Below are positions 24,787 through 32,963 of a stretch of 64,000 nt of DNA, in pieces. Below the pieces are notes generated by a model. That model did not search any database and was not told the DNA's origin. It saw only the letters and a program-made list of their open reading frames with translations. Position numbers and translations under genes: made by a program. Source of the DNA: Aldehydirespirator sp965221605 (GTDB lineage Bacteria; Actinomycetota; Acidimicrobiia; Acidimicrobiales; Aldehydirespiratoraceae); NCBI GenBank assembly GCA_965221605.1, contig CBDCSK010000004.1, positions 124,001 through 188,000 on the forward strand, read 5' to 3'. Positions within the stretch are counted from its first letter, which is position 1. Each line of letters opens with the position of its first letter.

Positions 24787-25872
24787 ATGTCCACCGGGGC
24801 TCTGCCGGCAGGCGACCTGCTGGCGCTCACGGCCGCGCTGGTGGACGTGCCCTCCGAGAGCTACTCCGAGGGGCCGATCACCGATCTGATCGAGGCCGAC
24901 CTGCGCCAGGCCGGGCACCTCAGCGTGGACCGGGTGGGTGACAACGTCGTGGCCCGGACCGATCTGGGCAGCGATCGGCGCATAGTTCTGGCCGGCCACA
25001 CCGACACGGTGCCGGCCAACAACAACGCACGCGCTCGCGTCGAGGACGACGTGCTGTGGGGCCTGGGCGCGGCCGACATGAAGGGCGGCATCGCCGTGAT
25101 GCTGGAGTTGGCCCGATCGGTCGACGCCCCGGCCGCCGATGTCACCTACGTCTTCTATGCCCGCGAGGAGGTCGACGCGGCCGACAACGGCCTGCTGGAG
25201 GTGGCCACAGCCCGACCCGACCTGCTCGAGGCCGATGTGGCCCTGCTGGGTGAGCCGACCGCCGCCGCGGTTGAGGCTGGCTGCCAGGGCACCATGAGGC
25301 TGAGCGTCACCCTGGCCGGGGAGAGGGCCCACACGGCCCGCGGCTGGATGGGCCGCAACGCCATACACCGGCTCGCGGCCGTGCTGGGCGCGGTCTCCGC
25401 CTACGAGGCCCGCCGGCCCGTGGTGGAGGGATGCGAGTACCGCGAGGGTCTCCAGGCGGTCTCGGTGAGTGGGGGAGTGGCCGGCAACGTGGTGCCTGAT
25501 CGCGCCACGCTGGTTCTCAACCACCGGTTCGCTCCCGACCGGACGCCTCAGCAGGCCGAAGAGCACATCCGGTCGTTTCTCGATGGCGTGCTCTCCGAGG
25601 GCGACACCGTCGAGCTGACCGACATGGCCCCGCCTGCGGCTCCCGGGCTCGACCACCCGCTGCTGGCTGGGCTCATCCGGCGCAGCGGCGTGCCGGTGAG
25701 GGCCAAGCTGGGATGGACCGACGCGGCCTTCTTCGCGGCCCGAGGCGTGCCGGCATCCAACTTCGGGCCGGGCGACCCGCTTGTGGCCCACACAGCCGGG
25801 GAGCATGTGCGCCGTGACGAGATCGTCGCGGTCCACGCCGCGCTGGAAGATCTGCTCGTCAACGGCGCCTGA
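24787..25872 (+). CDS. dapE: Succinyl-diaminopimelate desuccinylase
   Basis: An M20-family zinc peptidase of 361 residues that releases LL-diaminopimelate. Metal-ligand motifs are AGHTDTVPANN (His, Asp), GLGAADMKGGIAVML (Asp), AREEVDAADNG (Glu pair), LLGEPTAAAVEAGCQGT, and a C-terminal His in VAHTAGEHV. The dimerisation insert (GERAHTARGWMGRNAIHRLA) is also normal. It starts 1 bp after the dapD stop, forming a dapD-dapE unit. In actinobacteria this gene often pairs with dapC and dapD as here, which supports DapE over ArgE. Confidence 0.92.
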   Translation: MSTGALPAGDLLALTAALVDVPSESYSEGPITDLIEADLRQAGHLSVDRVGDNVVARTDLGSDRRIVLAGHTDTVPANNNARARVEDDVLWGLGAADMKGGIAVMLELARSVDAPAADVTYVFYAREEVDAADNGLLEVATARPDLLEADVALLGEPTAAAVEAGCQGTMRLSVTLAGERAHTARGWMGRNAIHRLAAVLGAVSAYEARRPVVEGCEYREGLQAVSVSGGVAGNVVPDRATLVLNHRFAPDRTPQQAEEHIRSFLDGVLSEGDTVELTDMAPPAAPGLDHPLLAGLIRRSGVPVRAKLGWTDAAFFAARGVPASNFGPGDPLVAHTAGEHVRRDEIVAVHAALEDLLVNGA

Positions 25873-25902
25873 TGAGCGGCCGTCGGGCAGGGCGCGCTCG
25901 GT

Positions 25903-26547
25903 CTAGTAGCGGCGCATCATGGTGACCACCTTGCCGTAGACGGCCACCTCGTCGGGCCCGAACTCCATCGGCTCCATGTGCTCGTTGGCCGGCTCCAGGA
26001 TTATCCGGCCACTGCCGCGCCGCAGCGTCTTGACGGTGGCCTCGTCACCCGGGATCCCGGCCACGACGACCTCGCCGTCCTCGGCGGCGCTCTGGGCCCG
26101 GCACACCACGTAGTCGCCGTCGTGGATCCCGGCATCGATCATGGAGTCGCCCCGCACCCGCAGCATGAACAAGTCGCCCTCGCCGGTGAGGTCGGCCGGC
26201 ATCGGCACCAGTTCCTCGACGTTCTCGGAGGCGAGCACGCCGGATCCGGCGGCGACATCGCCGACGAGGGGCACATGGCGCACGGGACGGCGCTCGACGG
26301 CCGCGCCGGAGTTCTCGTCGTAGCAGACCTCGATGGCCCGCGGGCGGGTGGGGTCGACCCGCAGGTAGCCGGCCGAATCGAGCACATCGAGGTGAGCCTT
26401 GACCGAGGCCGGTGACCGCAGACCAACCTTGGCTGCGATCTCCCGGATCGACGGCGGGTAGCCGCGGTCCCGCTGGTGCTCGACGATCATGTCGAGAATC
26501 TGGCGGCGGCGGGCGGTGAGCGGCTTGCGGTGGGCCGGCGGCGTCAT
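25903..26547 (-). CDS. lexA: SOS repressor LexA
   Basis: A 214-residue repressor with an N-terminal winged helix (RRRQILDMIVEHQRDRGYPPSIREIAAKVGL, in parts, ending with RSPASVKAHL). The cleavage site is Ala 100-Gly 101, and the catalytic dyad is Ser 135 in RGDSMIDAG and Lys 173 in ATVKTLRR. It represses SOS genes until RecA filaments trigger self-cleavage. Two LexA boxes lie in its own upstream region, so it is autoregulated. Start ATG 26547 has GGAG upstream. Confidence 0.97.
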   Translation of the reverse strand: MTPPAHRKPLTARRRQILDMIVEHQRDRGYPPSIREIAAKVGLRSPASVKAHLDVLDSAGYLRVDPTRPRAIEVCYDENSGAAVERRPVRHVPLVGDVAAGSGVLASENVEELVPMPADLTGEGDLFMLRVRGDSMIDAGIHDGDYVVCRAQSAAEDGEVVVAGIPGDEATVKTLRRGSGRIILEPANEHMEPMEFGPDEVAVYGKVVTMMRRY

Positions 26548-26585
26548 GTCTGTCTCCGATCTTGGAGCCCGTTGGGGTTGTGTCC

Positions 26586-26597
26586 GAACATCTGTTC
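26586..26597 (-). promoter_or_regulatory. LexA box next to lexA
   Basis: GAACATCTGTTC, a perfect GAAC-N4-GTTC site, lies just downstream of a candidate minus-strand -10 (TACACT, complement of 26603-26608), where it can block lexA transcription. Confidence 0.9.
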
Positions 26598-26599
26598 GC

Positions 26600-26608
26600 T
26601 ATAGTGTA
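26600..26608. promoter_or_regulatory. Back-to-back -10 boxes of the lexA / LysM divergent promoters
   Basis: TATAGT (26600-26605, plus strand) and TACACT (minus strand, complement of 26603-26608) overlap between two LexA boxes. The minus-strand hexamer is the same as the candidate recA -10. Confidence 0.55.
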
Positions 26609-26611
26609 AGC

Positions 26612-26623
26612 GAACAGATGTTC
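26612..26623 (+). promoter_or_regulatory. LexA box of the divergent LysM gene
   Basis: GAACAGATGTTC, identical to the recA box, covers the expected transcription start downstream of TATAGT. Confidence 0.9.
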
Positions 26624-26736
26624 AATACAGGAGTATATCCGTACACATGTTTGTGGAACACGCGTTCGATGTCAAGGACCCTGGTGCCGGGGTGGCTGCC
26701 GGCAGCCTTGTCACACCCCTGAGGGAGGATGGACGC

Positions 26737-27207
26737 ATGGCCCTCGCTCCTGCGCACGTTCTCGTCCCGGGCACTCCTGATGCTGGTGCCGCTCCGCCGG
26801 CTGTGGCGCGGCCTGAGCGCCTGCCGGAGTCCGTGTACCGCCGCCGGCGGGCAGTCGCGGCACTGGTGGCCGCCGCACTGGTGACCATGGCGCTGGTGGT
26901 GGGCCGCCCTGACCATGTTCCGGTGGGCGAGGCCAACCCCTGGCCTTCCACGGTCGAGGTCTCGTTGTCGACGGAACTGCCGGGGGTCTATGTGGTGCAG
27001 CCGGGCGACACGCTGTGGGACATCGCCCGCGCCCTCGCACCCGGCGAGGATCCCCGTGCATTGGTCCACGAACTGGCCGGCACCGCAGGCGGAGCCGGGC
27101 TGGAGCCCGGCCAGAGGATCGTCATCGACGAGGTTCGCGCCGTGGCTTCCGGCACCCTAGGAGGCGAGACCCACACGCCGACCGCTCAGCCGGCCGCAGC
27201 CGGGTGA
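26737..27207 (+). CDS. SOS-linked LysM membrane protein (probable cell-division suppressor, YneA/DivS/ChiZ-like)
   Basis: A 156-residue protein with a cytoplasmic N-terminus, one transmembrane helix (about residues 45-67 of this form) and an extracytoplasmic LysM domain (VYVVQPGDTLWDIARALAPGED, in parts, to LEPGQRIVI). A LysM protein divergent from lexA and under a LexA box is the arrangement of yneA in Bacillus, divS in Corynebacterium and Rv2719c in Mycobacterium, all of which delay division during SOS. Function here is inferred from position and architecture. GGAGG precedes the ATG at 26737; an earlier ATG at 26647 is possible but has poor spacing. The end overlaps the next, convergent gene by 22 bp. 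Confidence 0.75.
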   Translation: MALAPAHVLVPGTPDAGAAPPAVARPERLPESVYRRRRAVAALVAAALVTMALVVGRPDHVPVGEANPWPSTVEVSLSTELPGVYVVQPGDTLWDIARALAPGEDPRALVHELAGTAGGAGLEPGQRIVIDEVRAVASGTLGGETHTPTAQPAAAG

Positions 27208-27959
27208 GCCGGCTCCCGGACGTAGCGGACGAAGAGGGTGTCGGAGGCCTCGAGCAGATGGTCGACCCGCATTCTCTGCGGCACGCCTCGCATCGATCCG
27301 TGCACGATCCTGGAGCTGGCTCCGCCGACGACCAGCGGTGCGACCGACAGGCAGAGTTCGTCGATCACGTCGGCGTCGGCCAGCTGCCCGTTGAACGAAG
27401 GGCCTCCCTCCGAGAGGACCACGCCGGCGCCGCGGTGGTCGAGCTCCGCGAGGATCTCGGCGGACTGGGGCCGCGGCGATCGCAGCCGTATGACCTCGGC
27501 GACGGTCTCGAGGCGCTTGACGGCATCGGTCGCCGCCGCGCTGCCCGTGAGGATCACCGGCGGGTCATCGCCCGGTCGCCGCTCGGAGAACAGCGGCAGA
27601 CCCAGATCGAGGTCGAGGCTGGCGCTCACCACGGCGAGGCGGGGTCGCTCACTGCGTCCCGCGGCCAGCCGGGCCCGCCGGGAGGCCGCCTTGGGTCGGG
27701 GCAGGCTGTAGCGCTCGGCCCGCACCGTGCCGGCGGCGGCCACGATCCAGTCGGCACTGGCCCGCACCGCCGAGAAGACGGCCTCGTCGGCCGGGTTGCC
27801 GAGTTCTCCGCTGGTGCCGTCGACAGTGGCCGCACCGTCGGCGGAGGCGATCATGTTGATCATCAGCCAGGGCCGTCCGGCCGGCTTGGGCCGCGCCAAC
27901 GCCGGGTAGAGCTCCATCGGGTCGACGTCGACGACCGGGCCGGGCAGCAGCCTCCGCAC
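27186..27959 (-). CDS. Pyrimidine reductase family protein (RibD C-terminal domain)
   Basis: A 257-residue stand-alone RibD-C/DHFR-like domain. It starts RRLLPGPVVDVDP, followed by PWLMINMIASADGAATVDGTSGEL in parts, SADWIVAAAGTVRAERYSL, and GVVLSEGGPSFNGQL. These are the NADPH and substrate regions of bacterial pyrimidine reductases. RibD-C proteins reduce the ribosyl chain of 5-amino-6-ribosylaminouracil phosphate in riboflavin synthesis, but no deaminase domain or rib genes are near, so the exact substrate is open. The GTG at 27959 is supported by a leaderless -10 (TACCGT). Confidence 0.8.
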   Translation of the reverse strand: MRRLLPGPVVDVDPMELYPALARPKPAGRPWLMINMIASADGAATVDGTSGELGNPADEAVFSAVRASADWIVAAAGTVRAERYSLPRPKAASRRARLAAGRSERPRLAVVSASLDLDLGLPLFSERRPGDDPPVILTGSAAATDAVKRLETVAEVIRLRSPRPQSAEILAELDHRGAGVVLSEGGPSFNGQLADADVIDELCLSVAPLVVGGASSRIVHGSMRGVPQRMRVDHLLEASDTLFVRYVREPAHPAAAG

Positions 27960-27966
27960 GCCCGTG

Positions 27967-27972
27967 ACGGTA
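27967..27972 (-). promoter_or_regulatory. -10 box (TACCGT), leaderless promoter of the pyrimidine reductase gene
   Basis: On the minus strand TACCGT ends 7 nt before the GTG at 27959; no Shine-Dalgarno is present. Confidence 0.4.
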
Positions 27973-28102
27973 CCGCGGGAGTCGGTGATGAGGTTCTCTA
28001 CAGGCTCCCTGCAAATCTCTGGACGACGGGAGCAGCCGTGCACAGCAATCCCGAGGTCGTGCGTTCGGGTCCACAGGCACCGCGTCCTAGGGTCGCGACA
28101 GC

Positions 28103-28130
28103 GGGCGCGCGGCGACGCGCCCGGTAGAAT
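28103..28130 (+). promoter_or_regulatory. Hairpin and -10 box upstream of nrdJ
   Basis: GGGCGCG and CGCGCCC (28103-28109 and 28116-28122) form a perfect 7 bp stem. TAGAAT (28125-28130) follows as a likely -10, then GGAGGG just before the ATG. The region lacks any recognisable cobalamin-riboswitch box or NrdR box. Confidence 0.4.
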
Positions 28131-28148
28131 CTCTGGAGGGTAATTCTC

Positions 28149-31031
28149 ATGACGATGGCCCCCGAGCAGACCGCTCTGATCTCCGGCAGCCACCCCCTAC
28201 CCGCGGATCTTGAGGATCCGGCTGACCGGATCGTGTGGGAGCGTCGCGACGCGCGCCTGCTGGACCACCGGGACGGCTCGGTCGCCTTCGAGCAGCTCGA
28301 TGTGGAGGTGCCGGCCACCTGGTCGCAGAACGCGACCAACATCCTGGCCCAGAAGTACTTCCGCGGCCCGCTGGGCACGCCCGAGCGGGAGCGGTCGCTG
28401 AAGCAGGTGGTGGACCGCGTCGTGGGCACCATCACCGGATGGGGCGACGGTGACGGCTACTTCGCCGACGAATCCGAGGCGTCGCAGTTCCGGGCCGAGT
28501 TGACGCACCTGCTGTACACGCAGCGGGCTGCCTTCAACTCGCCGGTGTGGTTCAACATCGGCGTGTCCGGGGTGCCCCAGCAGGCATCGGCGTGCTTCAT
28601 CCTTTCGGTTGACGACACGATGGAGTCGATCCTGGAGTGGTACGCCGAGGAGGGCCGGATCTTCAAGGGCGGCTCCGGCGCCGGGGTGAACCTGTCGCGC
28701 ATCCGGGCCAGCGCAGAGCCCCTGAGCGGCGGCGGCACTGCGTCGGGACCGGTGAGCTTCATGCGGGGAGCGGACGCCTCGGCCGGCACCATCAAGTCGG
28801 GCGGCAAGACCCGCAGGGCGGCCAAGATGGTGGTCCTCGACGCCGACCATCCCGACATCGAGGACTTCATCTGGTGCAAGGCCCGCGAGGAGCGCAAGTC
28901 GCGGGCGCTGGCCGCGGCCGGCTTCGACATGGGCGTCGACGGTGCCGACACCACCTCGGTGCAGTACCAGAACGCCAACAACTCCGTGCGGGTGACCGAC
29001 GGGTTCATGAGCGCCGCCACCGCCGGCGATGACTGGGACCTGACGGCCCGGATCGACGGCACGGTGCTCAAGCGGGTGCCGGCCCGCTCGATTCTGCGCC
29101 AGATGGCGGAGGCCGCCTGGGAGTGCGCAGACCCCGGGGTGCAGTTCGCGACGACCATCAACCGCTGGCACACCGCCCCGGTCACCGGCCCCATCACCGC
29201 CAGCAACCCTTGCTCGGAGTACGTCCATCTCGACGACAGCGCCTGCAACCTGGCCTCCATCAACCTGCTGAGCTTCCTCGACGACGACGGCCGCTTCGAC
29301 GTCAGCGGCTTCCGCCGGGCGGTGCAGGTGGTGTTCGCGGCCCAAGAGATCCTGGTGGGCCACGCCGACTACCCGACCCAGGCCATCGCCGACACCACCA
29401 GGTCGTTCCGCCAGCTCGGCTTGGGCTACGCCAACCTCGGAGGGCTGCTGATGGCCATGGGCCTGCCCTACGACTCCGACGAGGGTCGGGCGGTGGCTGC
29501 GGCCATCACCGCCCTCATGACCGGCGAGGCCTACCTCACCTCCAGCCGTCTGGCGGAGCGACTGGGACCCTTCGCCGGCTTCCACGCCAACCGCGAGCCC
29601 ATGCTCCAGGTCCTGAACCAGCACCGCACCGCCACCGCCGCCATCGAGGAGGAACTGGCACCCCCGGAGATCCTGGAGGCAGCCCAGCTGGCGTGGGACG
29701 AGGCCTGCGAGCGCGCCGAACGTCACGGCGTGCGCAACAGCCAGGCGACCGTCCTGGCGCCGACCGGCACCATCGGGCTGCTCATGGACTGCGACACCAC
29801 CGGCATCGAGCCCGACCTCGGGCTGGTCAAGTCCAAGCGGCTGGTGGGCGGCGGAACCATGGAGATCGTCAACACCACCGTGCCGAGGGCTCTTCGCCGC
29901 CTCGGCTACAACGACGAGCAGATCGAGCACATCGCCGAGCACATCGCCGAGCACCACAGCGTGGCTGGAGCACCCCTCGATCCCGGGCACCGCGAAGTGT
30001 TCGCCTGCTCGCTGGGCGACGATGCCATCAGGACCTCGGGGCACATCGAGATGATGGCCGCGGTGCAGCCGTTCCTGTCCGGGGCCATCTCCAAGACCGT
30101 GAACATGCCGGCCGACGCCAGCATCGACGATGTGGAGCACCTCTTCATCGACGCGTGGCGCCTCGGTCTCAAGTCGGTGGCGATCTACCGCGACAACTCG
30201 AAGGTGTCCCAGCCTCTGACCGTCGGCGGCGCCGAGGGCTCCAGAACCGCTGGCGGCTCCGGCGAGCCGGACGGCGCCACCCGATCCGCCGACACCGCGC
30301 CGCACCCCGGCGAGGCCCCGGCGGAGCCGGTGCGCCGACGGCTCCCCAAGTCGCGCCGGTCGCAGACGTTCGAGTTCCGGGTGGCCGACTGCAAGGGCTT
30401 CGTGACGGTGGGGGAGTACCCCGACGGCCGGCCGGGCGAGATCTTCGTCAAGGTCTCCAAGCAGGGCTCGACGCTGGCCGGGATCATGGACGCCTTCGCC
30501 ATCTCGCTCAGCCACGGCCTGCAGTACGGGGTGCCGCTGTCCGCCTTCGTCGACACGTTCGTCGGCGTGCGCTTCGAGCCGGCCGGCATCACCGACGATC
30601 CCGACATCCGCATAGCCACCAGCCTCATGGACTACCTGTTCCGCAAGCTGGCGGTGATGTACCTGACACCTGCCGAGCGGGCTGCGCTGGGCGTCTACAC
30701 CACCGGCGAGCGGACCCAGCCGACGCTGCCCGGCGTGGAGGAGCAGGTGGCCGAGACCGAGCAGGGCCACGACCTGCCGCCCGATCCGCCGTCGATCCCG
30801 TCGCCTGTCCAGGTCATGGCCCAGCTTGACTTCTCCGCGGCCTCGGCGCCGGCCGAGCCGCCCGGGCCCGAGCGGCCCGCGAGCGCAGCGAGCATGAGCG
30901 GGGGACACACCGCCGACCGCGGCGCGAGCCCGCTGGACGCGCCCTTCTGCATGACCTGCGGCGTCCCGATGCGCCGCGCCGGCTCGTGCTACGTGTGCTC
31001 GGACTGCGGCGCCACCAGCGGCTGCAGCTGA
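28149..31031 (+). CDS. nrdJ: Vitamin B12-dependent (class II) ribonucleotide reductase
   Basis: NrdJ reduces ribonucleotides using adenosylcobalamin and needs no oxygen. The 960 residues include FNSPVWFNIG, the ACFILSVDD cysteine region, KGGSGAGVNLSRIR, SNPCSEYVHLDDSACNLASINLL (in parts) with the active-site Cys, and NSQATVLAPTGTIGLLMDCDTTG near the radical-handling loop. An extra C-terminal domain ends in two CxxC pairs (MTCGVP and YVCSDCG), the zinc/redox tail. The linker before it (about residues 905-918) is encoded by copy 3 of the interspersed repeat. GGAGGG precedes the ATG. Confidence 0.96.
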   Translation: MTMAPEQTALISGSHPLPADLEDPADRIVWERRDARLLDHRDGSVAFEQLDVEVPATWSQNATNILAQKYFRGPLGTPERERSLKQVVDRVVGTITGWGDGDGYFADESEASQFRAELTHLLYTQRAAFNSPVWFNIGVSGVPQQASACFILSVDDTMESILEWYAEEGRIFKGGSGAGVNLSRIRASAEPLSGGGTASGPVSFMRGADASAGTIKSGGKTRRAAKMVVLDADHPDIEDFIWCKAREERKSRALAAAGFDMGVDGADTTSVQYQNANNSVRVTDGFMSAATAGDDWDLTARIDGTVLKRVPARSILRQMAEAAWECADPGVQFATTINRWHTAPVTGPITASNPCSEYVHLDDSACNLASINLLSFLDDDGRFDVSGFRRAVQVVFAAQEILVGHADYPTQAIADTTRSFRQLGLGYANLGGLLMAMGLPYDSDEGRAVAAAITALMTGEAYLTSSRLAERLGPFAGFHANREPMLQVLNQHRTATAAIEEELAPPEILEAAQLAWDEACERAERHGVRNSQATVLAPTGTIGLLMDCDTTGIEPDLGLVKSKRLVGGGTMEIVNTTVPRALRRLGYNDEQIEHIAEHIAEHHSVAGAPLDPGHREVFACSLGDDAIRTSGHIEMMAAVQPFLSGAISKTVNMPADASIDDVEHLFIDAWRLGLKSVAIYRDNSKVSQPLTVGGAEGSRTAGGSGEPDGATRSADTAPHPGEAPAEPVRRRLPKSRRSQTFEFRVADCKGFVTVGEYPDGRPGEIFVKVSKQGSTLAGIMDAFAISLSHGLQYGVPLSAFVDTFVGVRFEPAGITDDPDIRIATSLMDYLFRKLAVMYLTPAERAALGVYTTGERTQPTLPGVEEQVAETEQGHDLPPDPPSIPSPVQVMAQLDFSAASAPAEPPGPERPASAASMSGGHTADRGASPLDAPFCMTCGVPMRRAGSCYVCSDCGATSGCS
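30864..30906 (+). repeat. Interspersed repeat element, copy 3, inside nrdJ
   Basis: GGCCCGAGCGGCCCGCGAGCGCAGCGAGCATGAGCGGGG (in two parts) matches the repeat core with few changes. It is in frame and encodes a PERPASAASMSGG linker between the catalytic region and the zinc tail of NrdJ. Confidence 0.65.
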
Positions 31032-31043
31032 TCCCCCGCCGAG

Positions 31044-31520
31044 CTACTCGCCGGCCTCTTCGGTCGCCTCGGCGGCCAGTGCCTTCTTGTGGCGCAGGTA
31101 GTTGCCGACCATCTCGCCGAACGGGGCCGGGTTGTAGATGTCCTCCTCGTAGCTCCACAGCCCGCCGCCCGCATACTTGAGCAGGGTGAAGTTGTACTCC
31201 TGGTGCAGTGAGCCGTCACCGGGGTCGGCCATCCGGTTCCATACCTTGCAGACGACCCAGCCCCGGGCCTCGTCGATGATGTACCACTCGATCGGGAAGT
31301 GGATCATCTCGTTGTTGGGCCACTGGCTCATGGTGGACTGGATCCAGCTGTAGATGGCCTCGCGCCCGCCCATGGTGCCGAAGTGGTGCTCGACGTAGGT
31401 GGCGTCCTCGGTGAACTGGTCGGCCCACTCCCGCCAGTCGCCGGAGGTGCCGGCTCGCCGGGCCACCTCCTGGTAGCGGGCGAAGGCCTCCTCGATCTCG
31501 TCTCGGCTCCAACGGCTCAT
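31044..31520 (-). CDS. NTF2/SnoaL-like protein
   Basis: A 158-residue single-domain protein of the cone-shaped NTF2-like fold. It starts with a helical segment (RDEIEEAFARYQEVARRAG), then WADQFTEDATYVEHHFGTMGGREAIYSWI (in parts), whose acidic/His residues line the pocket, and HFPIEWYIIDEARGWVVCKVWNRM. Members include polyketide cyclases, dehydratases and many proteins of unknown substrate. AAGGAG lies before the ATG. It forms a pair with the similar gene at 31563, 42 bp upstream, which suggests a small pathway, but no partner enzyme is present. Confidence 0.75.
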   Translation of the reverse strand: MSRWSRDEIEEAFARYQEVARRAGTSGDWREWADQFTEDATYVEHHFGTMGGREAIYSWIQSTMSQWPNNEMIHFPIEWYIIDEARGWVVCKVWNRMADPGDGSLHQEYNFTLLKYAGGGLWSYEEDIYNPAPFGEMVGNYLRHKKALAAEATEEAGE

Positions 31521-31562
31521 GGTTGATGCTCCTTGCTGCTCCGTGCCTGCTTCGGGGCGGGA

Positions 31563-32006
31563 TTACTGCGGGAGATCGAAGCGTAGGTGACGGCTCAGGT
31601 CCCCGACGAGGTCGACCAGGAAGCAGCGCTCGACGAAGCGCCACCGCCCGTCGATGCGCCTCAGAGTGTCGTGGTAGCGGCCGCTGATGATGGCCTGCAT
31701 CGGTGAGTCCGGAGCCTGCTGGAGAACTATGTAGACCGAGCGGACCCTCGCGCTGTCGCCGTCGATCTCGATGATCGGGTTGGCGGTGACGTGCCGGGTG
31801 CGGGGGGTGCCGTCGTCGTAGGTGACTACCGTGTCCCGGTACATGGCCGCTATGGCTTGCGCCCCCGACGGGCCGCCGTCGCCGTCGCCATAACGGAGGG
31901 TGCAGTGCTCCATGAGTTCGCCGACCTCGTCGAAGCGTCCCGCGTCGACGAGCTCCGCGTAGCGGTAGAGCTCGTTGGCGATGGCGGTGCCTTCGTCGGG
32001 CCCCAT
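31563..32006 (-). CDS. NTF2/SnoaL-like protein
   Basis: A 147-residue NTF2-like protein: ANELYRYAELVDAGRFDEVGELM, CTLRYGD, a middle strand pair (TRHVTANPIIEIDGDSARVRSVYIVL, in parts) and GRYHDTLRRIDGRWRFVERCF. This layout is shared with SnoaL_4 proteins and small subunits of ring-hydroxylating oxygenases, though no large subunit is near. It is transcribed divergently from yihY with only 27 bp between the start codons, and a leaderless -10 (TACGGT) overlaps that of yihY. Confidence 0.75.
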   Translation of the reverse strand: MGPDEGTAIANELYRYAELVDAGRFDEVGELMEHCTLRYGDGDGGPSGAQAIAAMYRDTVVTYDDGTPRTRHVTANPIIEIDGDSARVRSVYIVLQQAPDSPMQAIISGRYHDTLRRIDGRWRFVERCFLVDLVGDLSRHLRFDLPQ

Positions 32007-32014
32007 GGCGTTGG

Positions 32015-32024
32015 ACCGTAGTAT
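32015..32024. promoter_or_regulatory. Overlapping divergent -10 boxes (NTF2-like gene / yihY)
   Basis: TACGGT on the minus strand (complement of 32015-32020, 8 nt before ATG 32006) and TAGTAT on the plus strand (32019-32024, 9 nt before ATG 32034) share two base pairs. Confidence 0.5.
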
Positions 32025-32033
32025 CGGCTGGGC

Positions 32034-32963
32034 ATGGCGCGCTCATCGATGCCCTCGCTGCCCGCGCTGTGGCGCGGCATCCTCACACTCGTCGGCGATT
32101 TCCGCGACGAGTGGTCCCGGGCCCGCGTCGGTGGCCTGTCGGCCGAGATCGCCTTCTTCGGGCTTCTGGGGCTGTTCCCCGCGGTGCTGGTGTTCGCGGC
32201 CGCGCTGGGCTCGCTCGACGTGGTGATCGGCGCCGGCGCCGCAGCCGACACAGAGCTATGGCTGCTGGACCGCGTCGTCGAGACCTTCGGCCGCGACAAC
32301 ACTCTGCGGCAGACGGTCGAGGAGCTCTTCGACCGGTCCAACGCGGGGCTGATCACCGCCGGCGTCGTGCTGACCCTCTACGCCTCGTCGCGGGGGTTCA
32401 CCGCGGTGGTCGGAGCCCTCGACGTCACTTACGGCCATGAGAACCGCAGGAGTTGGATCTCCACCCGGGTCATGGGCTTCGTGCTCACCCTGTTCACCCT
32501 GGTGGTGGCCGCGCTGGTGGCCGCCATGGTGGTGGTGGGGCCCCTGCTAGGCGGTGGCGAGGAGCTCGCCCAACGTTTGGGAGCGGGCTCGGCGTTCACC
32601 ACCGCCTGGGTGTGGTTCCGCTGGCCGGTGGTGTTCGTGGTGGTGGTCTGCTGGGGAACGTCGATCTATCACTTCGCCCCCCGCCGCCGGACCCCATGGC
32701 GGACCGACCTGCCCGGCGCGGTCGTGGGCACCGTCTGGTGGCTGGCGGTGTCGATGGGCTTCCGGGTCTACCTCGACGTGGCCTCCAGCGGCGTGAACGC
32801 GGTGTTCGGCCTGCTCGGCGGCGCCCTCAGCCTGCTCATCTGGCTGTACCTGCTGGCGATGGGACTGCTGGTCGGAGCGGAGATCAACCACATCCTCCAC
32901 GGCCGCCGCGATCTGCACACCCCAGAGCTGTCTCTCCAGCGATACTCTCGCAGCGATGAGTGA
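32034..32963 (+). CDS. YihY/BrkB family inner-membrane protein
   Basis: A 309-residue protein with about six membrane helices. The family pattern is visible: GGLSAEIAFFGLLGLFPAVLVF at the start (in parts), LTLYASSRGFTAVVGALDVTYG, the long hydrophobic block around 150-175, YHFAPRRRTPWRTDLPGAVVG, and the terminal LLGGALSLLIWLYLLAMGLLVGAEINH (in parts). The family was once annotated as RNase BN; the true role is unclear, with transport or envelope functions suggested. The end overlaps the acyl-CoA dehydrogenase gene by 8 bp. Confidence 0.9.
   Translation: MARSSMPSLPALWRGILTLVGDFRDEWSRARVGGLSAEIAFFGLLGLFPAVLVFAAALGSLDVVIGAGAAADTELWLLDRVVETFGRDNTLRQTVEELFDRSNAGLITAGVVLTLYASSRGFTAVVGALDVTYGHENRRSWISTRVMGFVLTLFTLVVAALVAAMVVVGPLLGGGEELAQRLGAGSAFTTAWVWFRWPVVFVVVVCWGTSIYHFAPRRRTPWRTDLPGAVVGTVWWLAVSMGFRVYLDVASSGVNAVFGLLGGALSLLIWLYLLAMGLLVGAEINHILHGRRDLHTPELSLQRYSRSDE

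Noticed and set aside
27960..28148. Cobalamin riboswitch or NrdR box before nrdJ
   Set aside because: I looked for B12-box-like and NrdR-like motifs and found none; only a GC hairpin and a -10 are visible.
28197..30908. 903-codon open frame on the minus strand over nrdJ
   Set aside because: Shadow of a high-GC gene; His/Gly/Arg-rich text without domain character, and nrdJ on the other strand is certain.
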